A DNA stretch of 64,000 bases from Tepidicella baoligensis (GTDB lineage Bacteria > Pseudomonadota > Gammaproteobacteria > Burkholderiales > Burkholderiaceae_C): assembly GCF_013432195.1 (NCBI RefSeq), contig NZ_JACCDB010000004.1, positions 100,818 to 164,817 on the forward strand, read 5' to 3'. Below, piece after piece: positions 1 to 7,961 of this stretch; the stretch's first letter is position 1; every line of letters begins with the position of its first letter. Both the position numbers and the translations under genes were made by a program. A model generated the notes under the pieces. It ran no database searches. It saw only the letters and a program-made list of their open reading frames with translations, and was not told where the DNA came from.

Positions 1-195
1 AGCGGGGTTGGCATCGCCACTCAATTTTTCTGCGAAGAACTGGAAACTGCGCAGCTGGTTGGTGCCCACCGGGGCCATGAGGCCCGACAGTGGGTCGATC
101 CAGGCAATCTTCACCGTTTCGCCCTTCTGGGCGAACGCCGTGAAGGCGCAGGTCAGCATGGCAGCACCGGTCAGGGCTTTGATCATGAGTTTCAT
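1..195 (-). CDS. Branched-chain amino acid-type ABC transporter substrate-binding protein (5' part only)
   Basis: Only the first 65 codons lie in the window; the gene runs off the left edge. The translation starts MKLMIKALTGAAMLTCAFTA and continues FAQKGETVKIAWIDPLSG. That is a Sec signal peptide with cleavage probably after the AFA, followed by the first beta strand typical of LivK/Leu-Ile-Val-binding periplasmic proteins, where IA-IDPLSG is the usual opening of the mature protein. The start is fixed by an AGGAGA Shine-Dalgarno seven bases upstream. It should deliver an amide, amino acid or aromatic acid to a Liv-type permease; the substrate cannot be told. It is a different protein from the LivK homologue at 31835-33022. 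Confidence 0.75.
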   Translation of the reverse strand, partial: MKLMIKALTGAAMLTCAFTAFAQKGETVKIAWIDPLSGLMAPVGTNQLRSFQFFAEKLSGDANPA

Positions 196-219
196 CGGTT
201 TGTCTCCTTGGGGTGGTGG

Positions 220-248
220 AACGTACAAAGCTTACTGGGGACTTGCAA
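220..248 (-). promoter_or_regulatory. Possible sigma-70 promoter for the ABC binding protein
   Basis: Read on the minus strand, TTGCAA (243-248) and TACGTT (220-225) are separated by 17 bases. A start near position 213 would give a short leader before the ATG at 195. The match to consensus is moderate and no experiment supports it. Confidence 0.3.
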
Positions 249-255
249 ACACGCT

Positions 256-287
256 CTCAGGGATAGCCCTAGCCCCTATCGCCTGAG
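256..287 (-). terminator. Nested inverted repeat downstream of the acyl-CoA ligase
   Basis: The outer arms CTCAGG (256-261) and CCTGAG (282-287) and the inner arms GATAG (262-266) and CTATC (276-280) form an almost continuous 11-bp stem with one unpaired base and a 9-base loop. It lies 18 bases past the ligase stop codon and just upstream of the putative promoter of the next gene. There is no proper U-tract on the minus strand, so it may be a weak terminator or an operator for the transporter gene. Confidence 0.4.
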
Positions 288-305
288 TGACTGCGCGGCC
301 CGGCA

Positions 306-1943
306 TCACAGCCCCGGGAGCCGGTAATCGGCCAGCTGCTCACGCAGCTTGACCTTCTGCATCTTGCCGGTGGCGCCCAGCGGAATGGATTCCACGAACA
401 CCACGTCATCTGGAATCTGCCACTTGGCGATCTTGCCTTCATAGAAAGCCAGCAATTCCTCGCGGGTCACCTCCTGGCCGGGTTTCTTGACCACGACCAC
501 GATGGGGCGTTCATCCCACTTGGGGTGCTTCACCCCAATACAGGCCGCCATCAACACGGCGGGATGCGCCATGGCGATGTTCTCCACGTCGATGGAACTG
601 ATCCACTCCCCACCGGACTTGATCACGTCCTTGCTGCGGTCGGTGATCTGCATGAAACCGTCGGCGTCGATGGTGGCCACATCGCCGGTGGGGAACCAGC
701 CGTCCACCAGCGGAGGCGGGCCCTCGCCCTTGTAGTAGTCGCGGATGACCCAGGGGCCCTTGACCAGCAGATCGCCCGAGGTCTTGCCGTCCCAGGGCAG
801 TTCCCGCCCGTCGGGGCCCACCACCTTCATGTCGATGCCAAAGATCGCGCGCCCCTGCTTGAGGCGAATCTTCATCTGCTCGTCTTCCGGCAGCAGCAAG
901 TGCTTGTTCTTCAGCGTGCACAGCGTGCCCAGCGGGCTCATCTCGGTCATGCCCCAGGCATGCAGGACCTCCACGTCGTACTCTTCCCGGAAGGCCTTGA
1001 TCATGGCGGGGGGGCAGGCCGAGCCGCCGATCACGGTGCGCGTCAGGTGCGGCAGCTTCAGGCCATTCTGCGCCATGTGGGTGAGCAGCATCTGCCACAC
1101 CGTGGGCACGCCGGCCGCGAAGGTCACACGCTCGCCATCCAGCAACTCGTAGATAGACTTCCCGTCCATGGCCGGGCCGGGGAACACCAGCTTGCAGCCG
1201 ACCGCGCAGGCCGAGTAAGGCAGGCCCCAGGCGTTGACGTGGAACATGGGCACCACGGGCAGCACGCTGTCGCGGGCGCTCAGGCACATCACGTCGGGCA
1301 ACGCAGCGGCATAAGCGTGCAAGATGGTGGACTTGTGGCTGTACAGCACCGCCTTGGGGTTGCCGGTGGTGCCACTGGTGTAGCACATGCTGGAGGCGGT
1401 CTGGTCGTCGAACCGGGGCCAAGTGTAGGTGGTGGGCTGCCCGGCGATCAACGTTTCGTAGCTCACCAGGTTGGGTATGGCAGCACCTTCGGTCACCTTG
1501 GCCAGATGGGCGTCATCGCACAGCGCCACCCAATGCTTCACAGCGGGACAGCGGCCCTGAATGGCCTTGATGATGGGCCAAAAGGTCACATCGAAAAACA
1601 GCGCCTGGTCCTCGGCATGGTTGACGATCCAGGCGATCTGGTCCGGAATCAGGCGCGGATTGATCGTGTGCAACACCCGCCCGGAGCCGCTCACACCGAA
1701 ATACATCTCGAAATGGCGATAGCCGTTCCAGGCCAAAGAGGCCACACGGTCGCCTTGGGCCAGACCCATGGCGTCCAGAGCGCCGGCCAACTGGCGCGCG
1801 CGGCCAGCCGCCTCCCGGTAGGTGGTGCGGTGGATGTCGCCCTCCACGCGCCGCGAAACGATCTCCACATCCCCGTGATGACGGGCAGCGTGTTCGATCA
1901 GGTCTGAAATCAGCAAGGGTTGGTCTTGCATCAAGCCTAGCAT
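306..1943 (-). CDS. Acyl-CoA ligase, AMP-forming (medium/long-chain fatty acid or DmdB-like)
   Basis: ATP-dependent adenylate-forming enzyme that activates a carboxylic acid to its CoA thioester, probably a fatty acid or a methylthio-alkanoate. The 545-aa protein carries the AMP-binding signature [19 protein letters not shown] near residue 190, the GMTE motif, the TGD motif in [11 protein letters not shown], and the C-terminal TGKMQK containing the catalytic lysine. The N-terminal [20 protein letters not shown] is characteristic of AlkK/DmdB-type ligases. I chose the ATG at 1943 because it has a GGAG six bases upstream; a GTG at 1967 is in frame but lacks one. It is divergent from the Crp/Fnr gene. 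The exact substrate is open. Confidence 0.85.
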   Translation of the reverse strand: MLGLMQDQPLLISDLIEHAARHHGDVEIVSRRVEGDIHRTTYREAAGRARQLAGALDAMGLAQGDRVASLAWNGYRHFEMYFGVSGSGRVLHTINPRLIPDQIAWIVNHAEDQALFFDVTFWPIIKAIQGRCPAVKHWVALCDDAHLAKVTEGAAIPNLVSYETLIAGQPTTYTWPRFDDQTASSMCYTSGTTGNPKAVLYSHKSTILHAYAAALPDVMCLSARDSVLPVVPMFHVNAWGLPYSACAVGCKLVFPGPAMDGKSIYELLDGERVTFAAGVPTVWQMLLTHMAQNGLKLPHLTRTVIGGSACPPAMIKAFREEYDVEVLHAWGMTEMSPLGTLCTLKNKHLLLPEDEQMKIRLKQGRAIFGIDMKVVGPDGRELPWDGKTSGDLLVKGPWVIRDYYKGEGPPPLVDGWFPTGDVATIDADGFMQITDRSKDVIKSGGEWISSIDVENIAMAHPAVLMAACIGVKHPKWDERPIVVVVKKPGQEVTREELLAFYEGKIAKWQIPDDVVFVESIPLGATGKMQKVKLREQLADYRLPGL

Positions 1944-2074
1944 TTGCATCTCCATTGGTGTCTGCACATAAAACCAGTCAAACTATCTAGCGTTCCGGCT
2001 CATCTGGCAACACGAAAAACCCTAAAGACAGGCACAATCTGTCGCAGAGCCGACACCTAGCCACAGACTGCCCC

Positions 2075-2785
2075 ATGCTGCTTGAACCTCGTTCACCCGC
2101 CAGCGTTTTCCTGCACGCCCAGCCCTGGTTCGCCACCCTGTCGGCCCAGGAAAAAAACGAGCTGCTGGACGCCATGGTGCTGCGCAAGGCCGCCAAGGGC
2201 GAAGTCCTGCTGGCCGAAGGCGACCCGATCGATGGCTGGTACGGCGTGTTGTCGGGCATGGCGAAGCTGCAGACCAAGTCCTCCGACGGGCGGCTGTCGG
2301 CGTTTCTGGGAGTGCCCGCCGGCGAATGGTTCGGTGAAGGCTCGGTGCTCAAGGGCGGGTTCTGGCGCTACGACGTGATCGCCCTGCGTGACACCACCCT
2401 CATCGGCATGCCTCTGGCGCATTTCCAACACCTGTACCGCCACAGCCTGCCGTTCGCCCACTTTCTGATCGAACACCTCAACATGCGGCTGGGACAGGCC
2501 ATGTCGGCGATCGAGTCCGGTCGGCTGCGCAGCCCCGACGAGCGCGTGGCCCAATACCTGAGTCATTTCTTCTGGTCGGGTCTGCGCAAGATCACCCTGT
2601 CCCAAGAAGACCTGGGCCACCTGGCCGGTCTGTCGCGTCAGACCATCAACCGCGTGCTCAAGCAATTCGAAGCCCAGGGCTGGGTGTCTCTGGAATTCGG
2701 TCGGGTGGACATCCTCAACCAAGCGGCACTCGAACAACTCGCCAACCCTGCCCGCATCAAGGCTTCCTCGGCCGATGCACAATGA
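2075..2785 (+). CDS. Crp/Fnr-family transcriptional regulator
   Basis: A 236-aa protein with an N-terminal cyclic-nucleotide-binding fold (roughly residues 15-130, including [20 protein letters not shown]) and a C-terminal winged helix (about 165-225; [20 protein letters not shown] is the recognition region). No cysteine cluster of the Fnr type is visible, so an oxygen-sensing Fe-S cluster is unlikely. It is divergent from the acyl-CoA ligase, with about 130 bp between them, and could control it. A short dyad, TGTCG-N6-CGACA at 2040-2055, sits just upstream and could be an autoregulatory site. The 3' end abuts msrB. Confidence 0.9.
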   Translation: MLLEPRSPASVFLHAQPWFATLSAQEKNELLDAMVLRKAAKGEVLLAEGDPIDGWYGVLSGMAKLQTKSSDGRLSAFLGVPAGEWFGEGSVLKGGFWRYDVIALRDTTLIGMPLAHFQHLYRHSLPFAHFLIEHLNMRLGQAMSAIESGRLRSPDERVAQYLSHFFWSGLRKITLSQEDLGHLAGLSRQTINRVLKQFEAQGWVSLEFGRVDILNQAALEQLANPARIKASSADAQ

Positions 2786-2792
2786 CCTCGAC

Positions 2793-3200
2793 ATGACCTT
2801 TCCAATCCAGAAATCCGACGAAGCCTGGCGCGAGCTGCTGGCAGCCAAGGGAGCCGAACCCCTGGCCTATCACGTGACGCGCCTGGCCCACACCGAACCC
2901 CCCTACAGCGGCAAATACGAACAGGTCTGGGCCGATGGCAGCTACCACTGCATCTGCTGCGGCAACCTCCTGTTTCAGAGCAGCACCAAATTCGACGCTG
3001 GCTGCGGTTGGCCCAGCTTTTACGAGGCCATCCCCGGCACCATCACCGAAATCACCGACACCAGCCACGGCATGGTCCGCACCGAAACCGTGTGCAGCCA
3101 GTGCGGCGCCCATCTCGGCCACGTGTTCAATGACGGCCCCCACCCCACCGGCCTGCGCTATTGCATGAACTCCGCCGCCCTGGAGCTGAAGCCGCGATAA
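2793..3200 (+). CDS. msrB: Peptide-methionine (R)-S-oxide reductase
   Basis: Reduces methionine-R-sulfoxide in oxidised proteins, using thioredoxin. The protein has the complete SelR/MsrB domain: zinc-binding pairs CICC and CSQC, the conserved [11 protein letters not shown] block, and the catalytic cysteine in [11 protein letters not shown] at the C-terminus. I start at MTFPIQKSD (135 aa) by analogy with family N-termini; an in-frame ATG at 2775 would add six residues and overlap the regulator's end. Neither start has a strong ribosome site, so translation may be coupled to the upstream gene, whose stop is at 2783-2785. It is the second gene of a compact plus-strand run. Confidence 0.93.
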   Translation: MTFPIQKSDEAWRELLAAKGAEPLAYHVTRLAHTEPPYSGKYEQVWADGSYHCICCGNLLFQSSTKFDAGCGWPSFYEAIPGTITEITDTSHGMVRTETVCSQCGAHLGHVFNDGPHPTGLRYCMNSAALELKPR

Positions 3201-3207
3201 TCGGGTC

Positions 3208-3753
3208 ATGCGTCTGCTCATCGACTTTTTTCCCATCGCCCTGTTCGTGGTGGCGTACAAGATGCACGACATCTACGTTGCCACCGCCGTGCTGATGGGT
3301 GCCACCGTGGTCCAAACTGCGCTCATCTACGGCATCGACCGCCGCCTGCAGACTCTGCAGAAGGTCACCCTGCTGCTGGTACTGGTATTCGGCACCCTCA
3401 CCCTGCTGTTGCAAGACGAGCGCTTCATCAAATGGAAACCCACCGTCATGTACGCCAGCATGGCCATCGTGCTCGGGGCAGCGCTGTGGGTCTGGAAAAA
3501 GAACTTCCTGCAGATGCTCCTGAGCAGCCAGCTCAAGCTGCCTGATGGTGTCTGGGCGCGTCTCACCGTCGCCTGGGTACTCTACTTCCTGTTCATGGCC
3601 GGCCTCAACGCCTATGTGGCAGCCTACTTCTCCACCGAGGCTTGGGTCAACTTCAAGCTGTGGGGCTACATCTTCCCGGTGCTCTTCCTGGTCGGCCAAG
3701 GGCTCTATGTGGCCCGCCACCTCAAAGAAGAACCCAGCACCGAAAAGCCATGA
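3208..3753 (+). CDS. yciB: Septation protein A / inner membrane protein YciB
   Basis: A 181-aa integral membrane protein with five hydrophobic segments spaced across its length. It opens [20 protein letters not shown], the family signature, and has [12 protein letters not shown] and NFKLWGY in the expected places. YciB homologues act at the cell envelope and in septation, and loss affects cell division and peptidoglycan synthesis in enterobacteria and Shigella. It lies seven bases after msrB and overlaps the next gene by four bases (ATGA), so translation with bolA is probably coupled. Confidence 0.92.
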   Translation: MRLLIDFFPIALFVVAYKMHDIYVATAVLMGATVVQTALIYGIDRRLQTLQKVTLLLVLVFGTLTLLLQDERFIKWKPTVMYASMAIVLGAALWVWKKNFLQMLLSSQLKLPDGVWARLTVAWVLYFLFMAGLNAYVAAYFSTEAWVNFKLWGYIFPVLFLVGQGLYVARHLKEEPSTEKP

Positions 3754-4025
3754 ACGGCACCATCGTTGCCACCGCCGCCGCACTCGAAGCCACCCTGCGC
3801 GAGCGCCTGGCCCCCACGGTGCTGGAGGTGCTGGACGAAAGCGCCGCCCACGCCGGCCACGCCGGCGCCAACGGGCTGGGCTACGGTACGCACTTTCGGG
3901 TTCGCATCGCCTCGCCGCTGTTCGCTGGCCTCAGCCGCGTGGCCGCCCACCGGCTTGTGTATGATGCACTGCAACCTTATATCGACGCCGGGCTCCACGC
4001 CCTGGCCATTGAGATTCAACGCTAG
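3750..4025 (+). CDS. BolA-family protein
   Basis: A small 91-aa protein with the class II KH-like BolA fold. It shows the invariant pattern of an H-rich central loop ([20 protein letters not shown]) followed by the helix [14 protein letters not shown] and the terminal GLHALAIEI strand. BolA/IbaG proteins partner with monothiol glutaredoxins in iron-sulfur handling and influence cell shape. The start ATG overlaps the yciB stop. The order yciB-bolA-peptidylprolyl isomerase is, from general knowledge, common in Burkholderiales, which supports the call. Confidence 0.88.
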   Translation: MNGTIVATAAALEATLRERLAPTVLEVLDESAAHAGHAGANGLGYGTHFRVRIASPLFAGLSRVAAHRLVYDALQPYIDAGLHALAIEIQR

Positions 4026-4050
4026 CTTTCCTTCAACGACCACACCCCTC

Positions 4051-4824
4051 ATGAAACGTCTGCTCACCGCCGTGGCCTTGGCCACCACCCTGACCCTGCC
4101 TGCTCACGCCCAAAACATCGCAGTCATCAACGGCAAGCCCGTTCCCTCCTCCCGGCTGGACGCCCTGGTCCACCAGATCGAGCGCTCCGGCCGCCCGGTC
4201 GATGCCGCCATGCGCGAACAGCTCAAGGAAGAGGTCATCCTGCGTGAAATCTTCGCACAGGAGGCGGAAAAGCGTGGCATCAAGGCCCAACCCGAGTACC
4301 GCGCCCAAGTCGAACTCGCTACGCAGACCATCCTGATCCGCGAACTGTTCAACGATTACCAGCGCAAGAACCCCGTCACCGACGCCGAAATCCAAGCCGA
4401 ATACGACAAGTTCCTGGCCGCCAATGGCGGACAGGAATACCGCTCGCGCCACATCCTGGTCGAAACCGAGGACGAGGCCAAGGCCCTCATCACCCAGATC
4501 AAAGGGGGTGCCCGCTTCGAGGAACTGGCCCGCACCCGCTCGCTGGATACGGGCTCCGGCCAGGCCGGCGGCGACCTGGACTGGGCCGGCGCCAATGTGT
4601 TTGTGCCCGAATTCTCCGAAGCCATGATCAAGCTGTCCAAGGGCCAGATGACCGACACCCCCGTGCGCAGCCAGTTCGGCTGGCACATCATCCGCGTGGA
4701 CGACATCCGTCAGGCCGAACTCCCCAGCGTGGACGAACTGCGCCCGCAGATCGAACAGTCGCTCCAGCAGCAAAAGCTGCTGGACTTCCAGGAAAACCTG
4801 CGGGCCAAGGCCAAGATCCAGTGA
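4051..4824 (+). CDS. Periplasmic parvulin-type peptidyl-prolyl cis-trans isomerase
   Basis: A 257-aa exported foldase. Residues 1-20 (MKRLLTAVALATTLTLPAHA) are a signal peptide. Residues 25-125 form a SurA/PrsA-like N-terminal chaperone helix bundle. The PpiC/rotamase domain runs from about 130 to 235, with RSRHILVETEDEAKALI at its start and GWHIIRVDDIR at its end. It catalyses proline isomerisation and assists folding of exported proteins. The start was placed at 4051 because the signal peptide begins there; a longer open frame extends upstream through bolA in another frame and is not real. It is the last gene of the msrB-yciB-bolA run. Confidence 0.92.
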   Translation: MKRLLTAVALATTLTLPAHAQNIAVINGKPVPSSRLDALVHQIERSGRPVDAAMREQLKEEVILREIFAQEAEKRGIKAQPEYRAQVELATQTILIRELFNDYQRKNPVTDAEIQAEYDKFLAANGGQEYRSRHILVETEDEAKALITQIKGGARFEELARTRSLDTGSGQAGGDLDWAGANVFVPEFSEAMIKLSKGQMTDTPVRSQFGWHIIRVDDIRQAELPSVDELRPQIEQSLQQQKLLDFQENLRAKAKIQ

Positions 4825-4865
4825 GGGCATCAGCCACGCTCGGGCGCTGGTGACACCCGGGCGAC

Positions 4866-4908
4866 TTGCCGCGTTTGCGGCAACCCCAGAAACTCAATAC
4901 AGTTTCTG
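4866..4908 (+). promoter_or_regulatory. Two adjacent perfect hairpins directly before the SDR start codon
   Basis: TTGCCGC-GTTT-GCGGCAA (4866-4883) is followed by CAGAAACT-CAATAC-AGTTTCTG (4887-4908), which ends one base before the ATG at 4910. The first could end the upstream transcript, though it lacks a U-tract. The second leaves no room for a Shine-Dalgarno and might be an operator. An alternative is a promoter whose -10 is AATACA (4896-4901), which would give a leaderless mRNA. Confidence 0.35.
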
Positions 4909-4909
4909 A

Positions 4910-5641
4910 ATGGGTACTCCTGAGCATGTCATCGTGGTCACTGGCGCCAGCAGTGGTATTGGACGGTCGGTCGCCGAAGCCCTCCTAGCCCAGGGCCGTC
5001 GGGTCATCAATGTGGACGCCCGGCACCCTGAATGGACACACCCCGGGCTGAGCACCATGGTCGCCAACCTGACCGATGCAGCAGACATACGCCGCGTTGC
5101 CACAGAGCTTGCCAGCAGCCACCCCATCAGCGCTTTGGTCAACAATGCCGGAGCCACCCGCCCAGGCACCATCGACAGCCTACAGACCTCAGACCTGCTC
5201 GACCTTGCACACCTACATCTGCTGGCTCCTACGCTGCTGACACAAGCCCTGCTGCCCAGCCTTCGCTCCTGCAAACAAGGGCGTATTGTGAATGTGGCCT
5301 CAAGAGCTGCACTGGGCAAGCCGGAGCGGATAGCCTACGCGGCCACCAAGGCCGGGCTCATTGGCCTGACACGAACACTGGCCATGGAACTGGGGCGTGA
5401 TGGCATTACCGTCAATGCCGTCGCCCCCGGCCCCATTGCCACCAAACTGTTCCGGCAGAGCAACCCGCCAGAAGCACCCCAAACCCAAAGGATTCTCAAC
5501 AGCATCCTCGTGGGGCGTATGGGTACCCCGGAAGACGTATCCAGGGCGGTGCTGTTTTTTCTGTCGCCCGACAACGGGTTCGTCACCGGGCAGGTCCTGT
5601 ACGTCTGCGGTGGAACCACACTCGGCGTGGCACCGGGCTGA
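4910..5641 (+). CDS. SDR-family NAD(P)-dependent oxidoreductase
   Basis: A 243-aa classical short-chain dehydrogenase/reductase. The nucleotide-binding TGASSGIG is at residues 11-18, NNAG is present in ALVNNAGATRP, and the catalytic Ser...YxxxK triad is in NVASRAALGKPERIAYAATK, with Y and K in YAATK. The C-terminal GRMGTPEDVSRAVLFFLSP block is typical of the FabG-like subfamily. Cofactor and substrate cannot be read off. The ATG at 4910 has no Shine-Dalgarno and directly follows a hairpin, but the position of TGxxxGIG makes a later start impossible. It is followed by a TTT binding protein, suggesting a small uptake-and-oxidation unit for an organic acid. Confidence 0.9.
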   Translation: MGTPEHVIVVTGASSGIGRSVAEALLAQGRRVINVDARHPEWTHPGLSTMVANLTDAADIRRVATELASSHPISALVNNAGATRPGTIDSLQTSDLLDLAHLHLLAPTLLTQALLPSLRSCKQGRIVNVASRAALGKPERIAYAATKAGLIGLTRTLAMELGRDGITVNAVAPGPIATKLFRQSNPPEAPQTQRILNSILVGRMGTPEDVSRAVLFFLSPDNGFVTGQVLYVCGGTTLGVAPG

Positions 5642-5709
5642 CTTTGCGCCGTGAGGCCGCGCACGGCAAAAAACCGCGGCATCAAGACCATCCAACAGGA
5701 GACTGCAAC

Positions 5710-6717
5710 ATGCACAACACCCCCGACAGACCCGCTGTCAAGCAACGCCGCCAAGCCCTTGTGGTCATGGCTGCTTTTGCTGCCACCAGCTGGTTACCTG
5801 GCGCAGCCATCGCGCAGAACTACCCCACCAAACCGATCACCATCGTGGTGCCGTTCCCTGCGGGTGGCACCACCGACATCCTGGCCCGCATCGTTGGGCA
5901 GTACATGTCACGCGACCTCAACCAAGCGGTCGTGATTGACAACCGGGGAGGTGCAGGTGGCAATCTAGGAGCCCAGGCCGTAGCCCGCGCACCTGCCGAT
6001 GGCTACACTCTGCTGATGGGCACGGTAGGCACCCATGCCATCAACGCATCGCTTTACAAGCGCATGCCCTTTGACCATATCAAAGACTTCGCACCGCTCA
6101 GCAGGGTGGCCATGGTGCCCAACATGCTGGTGGCGCACCCCTCCCAGCCGTTCAATACCGTCGCAGAAATGATCGCCTACGCCAAGGCCAATCCTGGGCA
6201 GATCCGCTACGCGTCCTCGGGGAACGGCACGTCCATCCACCTCTCGGGTGAGTTGTTCAAGATCATGGCCAAGGTGGACATGCAACATGTACCTTACCGC
6301 GGCAGCGCCCCCGCCATTGCCGACCTGCTGGGTGGCCAGACCGCGATCATGTTTGACAACATGCCATCGGCCATTCAGCATGTGCGTGCCGGCACCCTCA
6401 AAGCGCTGGCCGTTACCACGGCCCAACGCTCCCCGGAAATGCCCGACCTGCCCACCATTGCCGAGGCCGGCGTACCGGGCTATGAAGCCACTTCATGGTT
6501 TGGGCTACTGGCCCCCTCCGGCACACCCGATGCGGTGATCCGTCGGCTCAATGCCAGTATTGTGAAGGCACTGAATGATCCGGAAGTGCGCCAGCGCATT
6601 GCAGAACTGGGCGCGACGCCTACCCCCGAGACCCCAGAATCTTTCGCCAGCTTCATCCAGCAGGAAACCACCAAATGGGCGGAAGTGGTGAAAGCCTCGG
6701 GCGCCAGCATTGACTGA
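5710..6717 (+). CDS. Bug-family tripartite tricarboxylate transporter substrate-binding protein
   Basis: A 335-aa periplasmic protein with a long signal peptide: a charged segment to about residue 15, a hydrophobic core, and a probable cleavage at AIAQN. The mature start YPTKPITIVVPFPAGGTTDI and the motifs RGGAGGNLGAQAVARAPADG and YRGSAPAIADLLGGQ define the Bug (Bordetella uptake gene, TctC-like) family. Such proteins capture carboxylates, mostly for TctAB-type permeases, but no TctA or TctB is adjacent, which is usual for the many orphan Bug genes of Burkholderiales. The ATG at 5710 has a good CAGGAGA ribosome site. It probably forms a unit with the upstream SDR, with a 68-bp gap. Confidence 0.92.
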   Translation: MHNTPDRPAVKQRRQALVVMAAFAATSWLPGAAIAQNYPTKPITIVVPFPAGGTTDILARIVGQYMSRDLNQAVVIDNRGGAGGNLGAQAVARAPADGYTLLMGTVGTHAINASLYKRMPFDHIKDFAPLSRVAMVPNMLVAHPSQPFNTVAEMIAYAKANPGQIRYASSGNGTSIHLSGELFKIMAKVDMQHVPYRGSAPAIADLLGGQTAIMFDNMPSAIQHVRAGTLKALAVTTAQRSPEMPDLPTIAEAGVPGYEATSWFGLLAPSGTPDAVIRRLNASIVKALNDPEVRQRIAELGATPTPETPESFASFIQQETTKWAEVVKASGASID

Positions 6718-6756
6718 GGCCATGGGCTGCTGTTGCCATTGAAGCAGCGTAAAGAA

Positions 6757-6784
6757 AAAGCCCGTGACAGCCGTCACGGGCTTT
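6757..6784 (-). terminator. Strong intrinsic terminator downstream of tRNA-Val
   Basis: A perfect 12-bp stem (6757-6768 with 6773-6784; core GCCCGTGAC/GTCACGGGC) has a four-base loop. On the minus strand it is followed by TTTTTCTTT, a classical U-tract, so it ends the dnaQ-tRNA transcript. On the plus strand a weaker T-rich stretch follows, so it may also stop readthrough from the Bug gene. Confidence 0.85.
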
Positions 6785-6790
6785 AGGGTT

Positions 6791-6865
6791 TGGTGGGTGA
6801 TACATGGATCGAACATGTGACCCCTGCCGTGTGAAGGCAGTGCTCTACCGCTGAGCTAATCACCC
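6791..6865 (-). tRNA. tRNA-Val (anticodon CAC)
   Basis: A full 75-nt cloverleaf including an encoded CCA end (6791-6793). The acceptor arms GGGTGAT and ATCACCC pair perfectly. The D-arm is GCTC-AGCGGTA-GAGC and the anticodon stem CTGCC/GGCAG encloses TTCACAC, giving anticodon CAC for the valine codon GTG. The T-arm ACATG-TTCGATC-CATGT is intact. It lies 26 bases downstream of dnaQ and just before a strong terminator, so it is probably on the same transcript. In E. coli a tRNA gene (aspV) also lies next to dnaQ. Confidence 0.96.
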
Positions 6866-6891
6866 GTCAATCCATAGATTATATACCGAAA

Positions 6892-7599
6892 TCAGGCCCC
6901 TTCCAGGGCACGCCACACGGTTTTTCCTTGACTGGCTTTGTCGAGGTCGGCGAGCAAGGCTTCGTGCGCCTGTGCCTCCTGTTCGCTGGGCCTGAGCACC
7001 GGCAACTCGAACTGGGAAAGGTCGAGGGAGCGAACCTCGGCTTGGATGCTGCCCGGCGCATCGATCTCCATGACCAGGGCGTCTTGGCCCCGGGTCAGGT
7101 TGATGTACACGTCGGCCAGCAATTCGGCATCCAGCAAGGCACCGTGCAGGGTACGCCCGGAGTTGTCCACGCCCAGCCGGTCGCACAGAGCGTCGAGACC
7201 GTTGCGTTTGCCAGGGAACATTTCCTTGGCCATGACCAGGGTGTCGATCACGCCGCTGACGATCCGGCGCGTAGGCCCGTGCCCCAGGCGGCGGAATTCC
7301 TCATCGAGGAAGCCCAGGTCAAACGGCGCGTTGTGGATGATCAGTTCGGCACCGGCCAGGTAATCGAGCAGGTCGTTGGCCACCTCGGCGAACTTGGGTT
7401 TGTCTGCCAGGAATTCGAGCGAGATGCCATGCACCCGCAGTGCGTCTTCATGGATGTCGCGCTCGGGGTTGAGGTAATAGTGCCTGTTGTTACCGGTGAG
7501 CTTGCGGTTGAGCAATTCGACGCACCCGATTTCGATGATGCGGTCACCGTCCTGTGCGGACAGGCCAGTGGTTTCGGTATCCAGGACGATCTGGCGCAT
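6892..7599 (-). CDS. dnaQ: DNA polymerase III epsilon subunit (3'-5' proofreading exonuclease)
   Basis: The proofreading exonuclease of the replicative polymerase (235 aa). The three exonuclease motifs are clear: Exo I LDTETTGL at residues 6-13 (acidic pair D and E), Exo II HNAPFDLGFLDEEF near 90, and Exo III-epsilon HGALLDAELLADVY near 150, with the catalytic H and D. The C-terminal tail (about 185-235) should contain the alpha-subunit-binding segment. It follows fdx by ten bases and precedes tRNA-Val. A second DnaQ-like protein at 19530-20291 lacks this tail arrangement. Confidence 0.95.
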   Translation of the reverse strand: MRQIVLDTETTGLSAQDGDRIIEIGCVELLNRKLTGNNRHYYLNPERDIHEDALRVHGISLEFLADKPKFAEVANDLLDYLAGAELIIHNAPFDLGFLDEEFRRLGHGPTRRIVSGVIDTLVMAKEMFPGKRNGLDALCDRLGVDNSGRTLHGALLDAELLADVYINLTRGQDALVMEIDAPGSIQAEVRSLDLSQFELPVLRPSEQEAQAHEALLADLDKASQGKTVWRALEGA

Positions 7600-7609
7600 G
7601 GGTGACTGT

Positions 7610-7948
7610 TCAGTGGTGCTCGCGGGCGTGGTTGATGGTGTAGCGCGGGATTTCGATGGTGAGGTCGTTGCTGCCCAATTGGACCTGACAGCTCAGGCGG
7701 GATTGCGGCTCCAGACCCCAGGCCTTGTCCAGCAGATCCTCCTCTTCTTCGCTGGCTTCGTTGAGCGTCTCGAAACCCTGGCGCACGATCACGTGGCAGG
7801 TGGTACAGGCGCAGCTCATGTCACAGGCGTGCTCGATTTCGATGTCGTTGTCGAGCAGCGCTTCGCACAGCGTGGTACCGCTGAGGGCTTTGATCTGGGC
7901 GCCCTGTGGGCAGTATTCGGGGTGCGGCAGGATGGTGATGGTGGGCAT
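7610..7948 (-). CDS. fdx: ISC-system [2Fe-2S] ferredoxin
   Basis: A 112-aa adrenodoxin-type ferredoxin, the electron donor of the Isc assembly machine. Cluster ligands are seen in EHACDMSCACTTCHVIV (C-x5-C-x2-C) with the fourth cysteine in SRLSCQVQL. It is the last isc gene, with a 13-base gap after hscA. I used the ATG at 7948 (MPTITILPHPEYCPQG), which matches family N-termini; the open frame extends further upstream into hscA without biological meaning. Confidence 0.94.
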   Translation of the reverse strand: MPTITILPHPEYCPQGAQIKALSGTTLCEALLDNDIEIEHACDMSCACTTCHVIVRQGFETLNEASEEEEDLLDKAWGLEPQSRLSCQVQLGSNDLTIEIPRYTINHAREHH

Positions 7949-7961
7949 GGCGGCAAAAGGT

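Noticed and set aside
8-286. A 92-codon plus-strand open frame at the left edge
   Set aside because: It is antisense to the signal-peptide region of the ABC binding protein and to its upstream region, which has a proper ribosome site.
4051-6717. SDR plus Bug protein as a transferred island
   Set aside because: Codon choice and GC look similar to neighbours by eye and no mobile-element borders flank the pair.
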